A DNA stretch of 7,815 nucleotides from an uncultured Clostridia bacterium (lineage in GTDB: Bacteria; Bacillota; Clostridia; Christensenellales; Borkfalkiaceae), in NCBI GenBank assembly GCA_900557285.1, contig USSJ01000052.1, positions 1 through 7,815 of the forward strand, read 5' to 3'. Position 1 is the first letter of the stretch, and each line of letters opens with the position of its first letter. Shown piece by piece: positions 1 through 5,522 of this stretch. Under the pieces are notes generated by a model. It saw nothing but the letters and a program-made list of their open reading frames with translations, was not told the DNA's origin and did not search any database. The translations under genes were made by a program, and so were the position numbers.

Positions 1-344
1 ATCCATTCGGAAGGAAGATAATGCAGGATCTTCTTCTGTGCGACGTCGCGCTGTACCTGCTGAGAAAGCGACACTACCCATCCGAATACGTCCTTTCTGT
101 TTTTGCGATAGGGATGAATCCCCCGCGCCATCCAGATACATTCCACCGCGCCGCATTCCGTTTTACCGCTGCGGTTTCCCCCGAATACCCAACGATTGCG
201 TTTCCTGCATTTGTGAAAAGCGATCTGTTTTTTGTGTTTCTTTCTGCCTGTATTGTAACGGGCAAGCGGATTCTCCCTGCGGCGCGCCTGTTCTCGTTCG
301 ATCTGCATGATCCGTTCCAGAGTTTCTTTCTCCTGCCTGTCCAC
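1..344 (-). CDS. Phage terminase large subunit, N-terminal part (runs off left edge)
   Basis: The reading frame starts at GTG 344-342 and stays open to the window edge, giving 114 residues of a longer protein. The start is chosen because AAAGGAGG (359-352) sits 7 nt upstream and an in-frame TAA lies a little further up. The region around residues 26-50 (NPLARYNTGRKKHKKQIAFH) is typical of the segment before the ATPase core of terminase large subunits. Residues 55-62 read GGNRSGKT, a Walker A (P-loop) motif, followed by ECGAVECIWMARGIHPYR, also family-like. Family knowledge: TerL is the ATP-driven motor and nuclease that packages phage DNA into proheads. Walker B and the nuclease domain would lie outside the window, so it cannot be judged whether the gene is complete. 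No small terminase gene is seen immediately upstream. It most likely belongs to a prophage or prophage remnant extending leftwards. Confidence 0.85.
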   Translation of the reverse strand, partial: MDRQEKETLERIMQIEREQARRRENPLARYNTGRKKHKKQIAFHKCRKRNRWVFGGNRSGKTECGAVECIWMARGIHPYRKNRKDVFGWVVSLSQQVQRDVAQKKILHYLPSEW

Positions 345-351
345 CCCATCG

Positions 352-359
352 CCTCCTTT
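352..359 (-). promoter_or_regulatory. Ribosome binding site deciding the terminase start
   Basis: AAAGGAGG on the minus strand ends 7 nt before GTG 344. An ATG 5 nt upstream of the GTG (349-347) is in another frame and closer to the site. The GTG frame is preferred because only it encodes the recognisable terminase sequence. Confidence 0.8.
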
Positions 360-376
360 TGCCGCCGCGCAACTCG

Positions 377-405
377 ATTATACCCGCAAAACATTGCGTT
401 TCCAA
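377..405 (-). promoter_or_regulatory. Promoter of the terminase gene
   Basis: A perfect TATAAT (382-377) is preceded, after a 17-bp spacer, by TTGGAA (405-400), four of six matches to TTGACA. This would start transcription near 370, leaving a short leader that contains the AAAGGAGG site. A sigma-A-type promoter directly before a terminase gene is somewhat unusual, since phage late genes are often read from a distant promoter. Confidence 0.6.
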
Positions 406-443
406 ATTTCCCCGACAACAAATTTCTTGAGTTTCGTCTTATT

Positions 444-463
444 TTTGAATGAACGTATTCAAA
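444..463. promoter_or_regulatory. Operator-like inverted repeat between divergent genes
   Basis: TTTGAAT and ATTCAAA form perfect 7-bp arms around a 6-nt spacer. The element lies between the divergent terminase promoter and the start of the 231-aa gene. It has the size of a dimeric-regulator site, but no regulator is identified; function is inferred from symmetry and position only. Confidence 0.35.
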
Positions 464-525
464 TTTTAAAGCCAACTCCTCTTTTTGACAACATTCGGCG
501 GTATTCGCGTTTATTTCTCCCGTTT

Positions 526-548
526 CGCGCCGTTCGGCGCGTTATAAT
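526..548 (+). promoter_or_regulatory. Promoter with palindromic spacer for the 231-aa gene
   Basis: TATAAT at 543-548 is a perfect -10 box about 30 nt upstream of the ATG at 579. No good -35 box sits 16-18 bp upstream. Instead the spacer holds a perfect palindrome, CGCGCCG-TT-CGGCGCG (526-541), ending directly before the -10. A TTGACA at 485-490 is too far away to serve this -10. The missing -35 and the palindrome suggest control by a DNA-binding protein, which is inference. Confidence 0.5.
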
Positions 549-578
549 GGTACACAGCCTGAAAAAAAGAGGTGAATC

Positions 579-1274
579 ATGAAAAAATTCCGGATACTGC
601 CATTCCTGGCGCTGCTTGTGTTCTGCCTGCCGCCGCGCGCGGCATATGCGGAAGATACGGATGCATACGCACGCATCACGCAACCGAACGTCTACTTTTA
701 TGAAAAAGCGGACGAAAATTCCGGGCTTTTTATTCTGCCCGAAACATATTTCATCAAAATCACGGGCGAATCGCAGGATTATTATGCGGCGGAGTACCTT
801 TCCGATACCCCCGGCCGCACTCCTATCTACGGATATTGCCGTAAAACGGATGTCGAACTCGTCGATTACATACCCGAAACCCCCTTTCTCGTCTATGATA
901 CCGAGGTCACATTCCGCACCTCTTCCGACAATCTTCCCGACGAATTCATCGTGGAATATAAGATCGGCGCCGCCTTTTACGGTACGTTTTCCTACGGTTC
1001 CTCCACTTGTTATTACGTCGAACTGGACGGAAGGTTCGGTTATGTTCCCGCGGCGGCTTGCGAGCCGCTCTCTTACCTTCCGAATACCGAACACACCGAA
1101 AGCACGCCTTCCGATCAGAACAGCGATCCCGCAAAACCGCAATCGGTGAGCGCGCTCAACGTCGTACTTATCAGCGCACTTGCCGTGACTGCCCTCGGAG
1201 CAGTGTACTTCCTGTTCCGCCCCGCCAAAAAACAACCGCGCCCCCTCGACGAGGACGCCGAAGACTTTTTTTGA
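579..1274 (+). CDS. Secreted, C-terminally membrane-anchored protein with SH3-like segments
   Basis: This 231-aa protein begins with a signal peptide (Lys-rich start, hydrophobic residues 6-17, probable cleavage after AYA at 24). Two beta-rich segments follow, about residues 30-95 and 97-163. They look like bacterial SH3 repeats and include a YGYC and a FGYVPAAA turn. A Ser/Thr/Pro-rich linker (about 165-190), one transmembrane helix (about 195-213) and a short acidic cytoplasmic tail ending DEDAEDFF complete it. It should sit outside the membrane with its C-terminus inside. The ATG at 579 is supported by GAGGTG at 569-574 and by the signal peptide. No enzyme motif is visible, and SH3-like domains often bind cell-wall or peptide ligands. 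It has the same plan as the end of the 873-aa protein downstream. It is divergent from the terminase and convergent with the sigma-like gene. Existence is secure; function is unknown. Confidence 0.85.
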   Translation: MKKFRILPFLALLVFCLPPRAAYAEDTDAYARITQPNVYFYEKADENSGLFILPETYFIKITGESQDYYAAEYLSDTPGRTPIYGYCRKTDVELVDYIPETPFLVYDTEVTFRTSSDNLPDEFIVEYKIGAAFYGTFSYGSSTCYYVELDGRFGYVPAAACEPLSYLPNTEHTESTPSDQNSDPAKPQSVSALNVVLISALAVTALGAVYFLFRPAKKQPRPLDEDAEDFF

Positions 1275-1311
1275 TTTTTCGTCCGAGGCTTTCCTTCCTC
1301 CGCGGATCCTT

Positions 1312-1986
1312 TCATACGTTCATCAGATTTGCTTCCCTTGCCGTTCCTTTCTCTGACAAATTTTCCGCCCCTTTATAGGAATGCACCTTCGCGTCGACAA
1401 CGATTTTGATAGTTTTTCCCGTTACGGCAGATCCGAAATTTTGCCCGCTCTCTTTGCGGTCTTTGGCGCAGGGCGCCGCGTCGCTGACGTGCAATTCGCC
1501 GCGCGTCCGCTTGTCCACAACGGAGAGCTCCCCGCTGCGCCTGACGCGCTCCAAAAGCCCCGTCATGTACGGCACCGACGCAAAAGTCCGCAAAAACCAA
1601 TCCTCGTCCATCCCGCTCCGCAAAAACAAATGATTCAGCTTTTCCCCCAGACGCTTTTGCCTGCGGTAATACGTGCGCTCGCAATAATCACAGCGGATGT
1701 CGCCAAAATCGCGCTCCAACACCTTCTTCCTACGGAAATATTTGTATTCCAGCAAATACCTCTCTTCGCGGTTCAGCTTCCCTAAAATTTCCTCCATTTT
1801 CGCCTGCAAAACCGTGAAACAGTCGCGTATGTACAGATAATCGAGAATTTTCTCGACACATTTCTCCGCCGTTTCTCTCCCGCTGAACGAAGCATACGCC
1901 TTCGCCTGCGCGTATTGTCCGATGTTTTCCGTCAGCTTTTCCAGCTTCGGCCATACAAGCAGTAAAACTTTTTGATATGCCTTCAC
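1312..1986 (-). CDS. Sigma-70 region-4-like / ArpU-type phage transcriptional regulator
   Basis: A 224-aa basic protein starting at GTG 1986. The start is chosen because AAAGGAGG (2003-1996) lies 9 nt upstream; a longer in-frame extension to 2109 would translate through that site. Residues about 78-130 (LNREERYLLEYKYF, then CDYCERTYYRRQKRLGEKL) look like the helix-turn-helix of sigma-70 region 4 as found in ArpU/RinA-like phage late regulators, where the S/C-x-RTYYR-x-KK pattern marks the recognition helix. The N-terminus is helical and the C-terminal 90 residues look less ordered. Such proteins often control phage late genes and lie just upstream of the terminase genes. Here the terminase is downstream on the same strand, but a plus-strand gene lies between. 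Exact family membership is a judgement by eye. Confidence 0.65.
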   Translation of the reverse strand: MKAYQKVLLLVWPKLEKLTENIGQYAQAKAYASFSGRETAEKCVEKILDYLYIRDCFTVLQAKMEEILGKLNREERYLLEYKYFRRKKVLERDFGDIRCDYCERTYYRRQKRLGEKLNHLFLRSGMDEDWFLRTFASVPYMTGLLERVRRSGELSVVDKRTRGELHVSDAAPCAKDRKESGQNFGSAVTGKTIKIVVDAKVHSYKGAENLSEKGTAREANLMNV

Positions 1987-2180
1987 CTCTCGTCCCCTCC
2001 TTTCCGATTGATTTCCTTCTTTCGTTCCAGGAAATTTTTTCCAATTCCGTGCGGCAAAATAAAAAGTTCTTTCCCGACACTCCGCGATCCCGCTTCCCAT
2101 GCCCGCCATCGCTTCCGCGCCACGATAACTCTTTCTCTTCCGTTCGTATGATTTTTACGCAATCTAATTATCGCATACAT
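1983..2180 (-). CDS. Possible small basic protein, translationally coupled to the regulator
   Basis: A 65-aa frame starts at ATG 2180 and ends at TGA 1985-1983. The stop overlaps the GTG start of the sigma-like gene as GTGA, the usual form of translational coupling. AAAAGGGG lies 5 nt before the ATG and is a weak ribosome binding site. The product is rich in Arg and Lys and resembles no family I recognise. The overlap could be chance, because the second gene has a strong binding site of its own. It could be a small phage DNA-binding or leader peptide; no function is assigned. Confidence 0.3.
   Translation of the reverse strand: MYAIIRLRKNHTNGRERVIVARKRWRAWEAGSRSVGKELFILPHGIGKNFLERKKEINRKGGDER
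1996..2003 (-). promoter_or_regulatory. Ribosome binding site deciding the sigma-like start
   Basis: AAAGGAGG on the minus strand, 9 nt before GTG 1986. It favours the 224-aa product over the 265-aa open frame from 2109. Confidence 0.7.
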
Positions 2181-2214
2181 TTTTCCCCTTTTCTACCTTG
2201 CCCGACAACTTTTT

Positions 2215-2230
2215 ACAAACATTTGTTTGT
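2215..2230. promoter_or_regulatory. Operator-like dyad, weakly LexA-box-like
   Basis: ACAAAC-ATTT-GTTTGT has perfect 6-bp arms. It lies upstream of the minus-strand small ORF and sigma-like gene. The core AAACATTTGTTT differs from the Gram-positive LexA box (CGAACRNRYGTTYG type) at outer positions, so SOS control is only a possibility. No convincing -35/-10 pair was found for the minus-strand genes here. Confidence 0.25.
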
Positions 2231-2258
2231 TTTTATTGTATTTATACTATACCAGATT

Positions 2259-2286
2259 AAACAGGCATATGATTGCCTGTTTTTTT
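2259..2286 (+). terminator. Intrinsic terminator
   Basis: A 9-bp stem AAACAGGCA / TGCCTGTTT (2259-2267, 2274-2282) with a 6-nt loop is followed by further T residues and a T-rich stretch. On the plus strand it has the form of a rho-independent terminator. The only upstream plus-strand gene ends at 1274, about 1 kb earlier. Confidence 0.65.
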
Positions 2287-2339
2287 AAATTTTTTCAAGT
2301 TTTGGAAAGATTCTGACGGGGAAAAGAGGATAAATTCTA

Positions 2340-2368
2340 TCGACAAACGCGCGCGCGTGTGATATAAT
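2340..2368 (+). promoter_or_regulatory. Promoter of the 873-aa surface protein gene
   Basis: TCGACA (2340-2345), a 17-bp spacer and TATAAT (2363-2368) form a near-consensus housekeeping promoter. The spacer holds an alternating GC run. The expected start near 2375 leaves about 248 nt of leader before the ATG at 2623. Confidence 0.7.
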
Positions 2369-2374
2369 AAAAAA

Positions 2375-2622
2375 AAGCCGAAGCAGGCGTCATAAAAAAC
2401 GGACAAAGTTCCTGCATGGCGGCGCGCAAAATACAAATCCGAACGGATCCGCGGTTTCGGGAAAACGCTGAAAAACGGCGGATCGGTGTCCGATCCGTTG
2501 ACGGTCGGGCGTGAGGATTTTACCGCCCTGCTTTGGGCGCAGCCGGACAGAAATCACATCGGGTTGCGCACGAAGTAAAAAACGGCAATAAGAAAAAGGC
2601 CCGAAACGGCCTGGGGAAACAC
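2375..2622 (+). ncRNA. Long structured 5' leader, class not recognised
   Basis: This transcribed leader is GC-rich and full of short complementary blocks. GCAGG (2384-2388) can pair with CCTGC (2411-2415). CGGATCGG/CCGATCCG (2479-2486, 2490-2497) forms an 8-bp hairpin. It competes with AACGGATC (2442-2449) pairing with GATCCGTT (2492-2499), and with GATCCGC (2446-2452) pairing with GCGGATC (2478-2484). CGCCC (2524-2528) can pair with GGGCG on either side (2507-2511 or 2535-2539). AGGCC/GGCCT (2597-2601, 2608-2612) ends directly before GGGG, the only weak ribosome binding site. Mutually exclusive stems plus a hairpin next to the start site suggest a cis-regulatory RNA. I compared it from memory with the common riboswitch classes, glmS, SRP, 6S and tmRNA and found no match. 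A 32-codon ATG frame at 2416 has no binding site. Confidence 0.4.
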
Positions 2623-5244
2623 ATGAAAAGAAAACTGACAGCGATCGTATTGTTTATTATTCTGATTCTGAGTACGGCGGGAAGCGTCGTATGGGCGGAG
2701 CCTGCTCCCTTGGCAACGGAGGAAAATCAGACACAATTGGGGCTTCTGCTGCCGGAATCGTACGAACAGTATCTCAAACTTACCGCCCCGACGGATTTTG
2801 CTCTTTCAGCGAAATACATCGCCGTTGCCGACAAGACCACGGGACAGACGGCATCCATTTATATTCTGGACAGAACGGGCAACATTTACAAAACATTCAC
2901 ATTCAGTACTCCCAACTCCATTACGTCGCTGAATTTTTACAGCGACGGCGGAACAGATTACCTGTTTTTCATCGTGCCGTCCAACCAGGTCTATTACCTT
3001 GACCTGAGCGCTGAAAGTCTGACAGGGACGGAACAGCTTCTGAGCGGACTTGCCCCTTCCGTCATGCTCATCAACGGGAACGAGATTTTTTATTCCAAAA
3101 CCACGGAAGGAAGCAGCTCCCTTTTCCATGCAACGCTGGACGGACTCACCGTCGGCAATGAAACGGATATATTGCAGGGCGGAACTTTACAGACAGGCAA
3201 CGCGCGTTTCAGCCTTTATGAGGGGCAGGTGTACGTATCGGAAAACAATAAAGTATACAAGTGCTATGCCGATCACATCGACAAGACTACGACGGCTGCG
3301 ATCACGTACGATTCGATCGAACAATTTGCAATGATCGGGCTGAACGAAGTGCTCTACTCCAACTCTGGCAATCTGTTGTATTACAGCAACGAGACTCAGA
3401 GTATTGCGAACAGCTGTTCTGTGATCAAATATTACGAAGGCAAAATATATGTGATTTACGGCGACGGAATTTCCGGATTCAATGCGGCAGCGAAAAGTTT
3501 CAATGATTACAGGGTCGACAAATACGCCGACACGAAAAACCGTATCGCGCAGGATGCGAAAGACATTTCACTTTGGGGCAACCGCCTTGTGATCGCCGAC
3601 CAGACCAACCGCCGCGTGCTGATCTTTGATAAAACAAATGCGCAATCCCCTTACTCTGTCATAGACGGCATCGAATTCGGCCAGATCGTCTGCGCGGGAA
3701 AGGATACGTTTGCCGTTTCCGACACATCCCAGGTTCTGATCTATAACTACGACGGTACCCTCAAAGCGACGCTGGCAAAATCTTTGTTCGATTCGGTCAT
3801 TCACAGCATCGCCTATTCTTACGGCAATTATTATATCGTCGGCGAAGGCAACCGCAACGCCTACATTTTCCCCGAAACAGGGACGGACAGCACCCTGCTG
3901 CAAGGCGGTGTAAATTTGCAGAGCGCCGTCTGCACTTCCGTCACCGCCGACATATTCGGAAATCTGTATGTATTGCAGGGAGCATCCGTTTATCGGTATA
4001 CGGCGGACACATTCGGAGCGGGCGCAACGGGTGAACATATCTGCACATTTTCCGAACCGCCCGTTAAGATCCTGTGCGATTTTGTCGGAAATATTTATGC
4101 CTGCACGGAAGACAGTATTCTAAGATACAGCGCCGCAGATCAGAAAATAACAGACTTTGAGATCGGAACAGAACTCAACGCTCTCGTTTACAATAACGGC
4201 GCGTCCTCTGCCGTATCTTTTGCATTGAGTTTTGAAAACAGCGAAATGTATATCCTTTCGGACGGATTTATCGCAAAGACAGAAAGTTTCGGGATCGCTT
4301 CCATCAACAACTTGTCCGCCGAGCAGACTTACGAAAAAATATTTGTAAACGGCACCGATCAGAACACTGCCGACAATACGCTGATCCGCGCTCATGAAAA
4401 TTGTGTGGGCATACGGCTGGATTTTTCTGCTTTCACGAAAGATTCTTCCGTTCTCCCCTGCGGCGATTACCTGCGCTTTTCCGAAGAGAAAATCGGCACA
4501 CTCCTTGCCGAAACGGATGACGGAGTCGTCGTTCTGTTCCATGACCTGCAAGAAAACGATACAAACCCCATCACAAACCGCAGTTATGAGATCTATCTGT
4601 TGCCGAAAGGAAGCGACTACGAATCTCTCGGTACGCAGTATTATACGCAAAAAGGCACAAATTTCATGGCGACCGTTTCCAACGACGTAGGCCTCTATAA
4701 ATACCCTGCCATGTATAAATTCCGCACAAACAGCGAAGGCACGGCTGAAATCCTCGGCAAGATCGCGGATTTAAAACAGGGCACACAAGTCTTTGTGTTG
4801 GGAGAACTCAATCCCGGATCGGATGTCTTGGACGCGGGCTCCTATTCGTTTATCCTGTTAAAAACGAATTCGGGAGATGTGTACGGCTTTGTCCCGACCG
4901 CTTACCTGATCCAGACCGGTGAGGGCGCCACCGCCGAAGGTTCTTTCGTGTTCCGCAATCTGATCGACGGGGCTACCGTCACCCTTTACAAAAACACGGA
5001 TACCCTTCTTTTGCAAAACAGAGAACGCCTGCAAGTTTACGGCGATGCAAACGAAAGCAATCTCATCTTTGTCGCTTATGTCGATGCGGACGGAAATACG
5101 TATACGGGCTGGATTGAGGAATCTCTCCTTGAAAAAGAAGACAGCTCCATCATTGCCGTACTGGTGATCGTTCCGCTCGTCTCCGCCGTCGTGCTCTTTT
5201 CTGTCTGCTACCTGATTTTGCGGAAACAGCCGACCCTGCAATAA
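2623..5244 (+). CDS. Large surface protein: beta-propeller-like repeats, SH3-like segments, C-terminal membrane anchor
   Basis: An 873-aa protein with a signal peptide (MKRK, hydrophobic 6-19, probable cleavage after VWA at 25), so the ATG at 2623 is preferred over an upstream in-frame TTG at 2533. Residues about 45-570 are repeated beta-strand units such as RRVLIFDK, FGNLYVLQGASVYRYT and VGNIYACTEDSILRYS, typical of NHL/PQQ-like propeller blades. About 575-675 is another beta-rich region. Two SH3-like segments follow (about 680-770, with VYGFVPTAYL, and 773-835, with TGWIEESLL). One transmembrane helix (about 843-866) and a 7-residue tail RKQPTLQ end it. It should be an extracellular protein tethered by its C-terminus. 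No catalytic motif or LPXTG signal is seen. The ribosome binding site (GGGG, 2613-2616) is weak. It shares its overall plan with the 231-aa protein upstream. A role in cell-envelope binding or assembly is plausible but unproven. Confidence 0.85.
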   Translation: MKRKLTAIVLFIILILSTAGSVVWAEPAPLATEENQTQLGLLLPESYEQYLKLTAPTDFALSAKYIAVADKTTGQTASIYILDRTGNIYKTFTFSTPNSITSLNFYSDGGTDYLFFIVPSNQVYYLDLSAESLTGTEQLLSGLAPSVMLINGNEIFYSKTTEGSSSLFHATLDGLTVGNETDILQGGTLQTGNARFSLYEGQVYVSENNKVYKCYADHIDKTTTAAITYDSIEQFAMIGLNEVLYSNSGNLLYYSNETQSIANSCSVIKYYEGKIYVIYGDGISGFNAAAKSFNDYRVDKYADTKNRIAQDAKDISLWGNRLVIADQTNRRVLIFDKTNAQSPYSVIDGIEFGQIVCAGKDTFAVSDTSQVLIYNYDGTLKATLAKSLFDSVIHSIAYSYGNYYIVGEGNRNAYIFPETGTDSTLLQGGVNLQSAVCTSVTADIFGNLYVLQGASVYRYTADTFGAGATGEHICTFSEPPVKILCDFVGNIYACTEDSILRYSAADQKITDFEIGTELNALVYNNGASSAVSFALSFENSEMYILSDGFIAKTESFGIASINNLSAEQTYEKIFVNGTDQNTADNTLIRAHENCVGIRLDFSAFTKDSSVLPCGDYLRFSEEKIGTLLAETDDGVVVLFHDLQENDTNPITNRSYEIYLLPKGSDYESLGTQYYTQKGTNFMATVSNDVGLYKYPAMYKFRTNSEGTAEILGKIADLKQGTQVFVLGELNPGSDVLDAGSYSFILLKTNSGDVYGFVPTAYLIQTGEGATAEGSFVFRNLIDGATVTLYKNTDTLLLQNRERLQVYGDANESNLIFVAYVDADGNTYTGWIEESLLEKEDSSIIAVLVIVPLVSAVVLFSVCYLILRKQPTLQ

Positions 5245-5335
5245 TATCCGTTCTGAATTTCCCCGAGCGGCTATGCGGACTTCCTGTTTTGGCTGAACTT
5301 TTAAACAGATATCGCTTCCCTGTAATATTAAAATG

Positions 5336-5366
5336 AATGCCGCGGCTTATTTATAACTGCGGCATT
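5336..5366 (+). terminator. Weak hairpin after the 873-aa gene
   Basis: AATGCCGC / GCGGCATT (5336-5343, 5359-5366) forms an 8-bp stem with a 15-nt loop, followed by TGATTTGG. The T tract is poor, so it may only assist the stronger hairpin just downstream. Confidence 0.3.
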
Positions 5367-5379
5367 TGATTTGGACATT

Positions 5380-5423
5380 GAAAAAGCCCGTCTGCACAAA
5401 ATTTTGTGCAGACGGGCTTTTTC
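5380..5423. terminator. Bidirectional intrinsic terminator (44-nt perfect palindrome)
   Basis: A perfect 22+22 nt palindrome with core AGCCCGTCTGCACAAAA and its complement, flanked by A5 and T5. Either strand gives a GC-rich stem ending in a T run. It should end the transcript of the 873-aa gene and block read-through from the right. Confidence 0.85.
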
Positions 5424-5459
5424 TACTTTAAGAAAACATCATGAATTTACTTTCCGGAA

Positions 5460-5503
5460 AAAGCCGAAGGCGGAGAGCAACATTGCTCTCCGCCTTCGGC
5501 TTT
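5460..5503 (-). terminator. Intrinsic terminator of the deacetylase-SSB operon
   Basis: A perfect 21-bp stem (5460-5480 with 5483-5503) around CA. Read on the minus strand it ends in GGCTTTTTCC, a good T run, about 20 nt past the SSB stop. Read on the plus strand the tail is TTTCCCC, which is poor, so it mainly serves the minus strand. Confidence 0.8.
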
Positions 5504-5522
5504 CCCCCTCGATCAAGCAGTC

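Noticed and set aside
21..452. Plus-strand 143-aa open frame
   Set aside because: It is the antisense of the terminase N-terminus and its promoter region; no ribosome binding site and no family resemblance.
74..475. Minus-strand 133-aa frame through the terminase promoter
   Set aside because: Out of frame with the recognisable Walker A sequence; its low-complexity basic peptide looks like a shadow.
459..1235. Minus-strand 258-aa open frame
   Set aside because: It lies opposite the signal-peptide protein at 579-1274, which has a better start, RBS and domain logic.
1987..2109. 41-residue N-terminal extension of the sigma-like protein
   Set aside because: The strong AAAGGAGG with 9-nt spacing points to GTG 1986, and the extension is not family-like.
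2416..2514. 32-codon leader peptide in the structured leader
   Set aside because: No ribosome binding site; the frame just passes through the palindromic blocks and shows no run of regulatory codons.
2340..2622. Known riboswitch or housekeeping RNA (glmS, c-di-GMP, ydaO, SRP, 6S, tmRNA)
   Set aside because: A short TTGACG/GGGC resemblance to glmS was noticed, but the conserved core blocks of these classes are absent.
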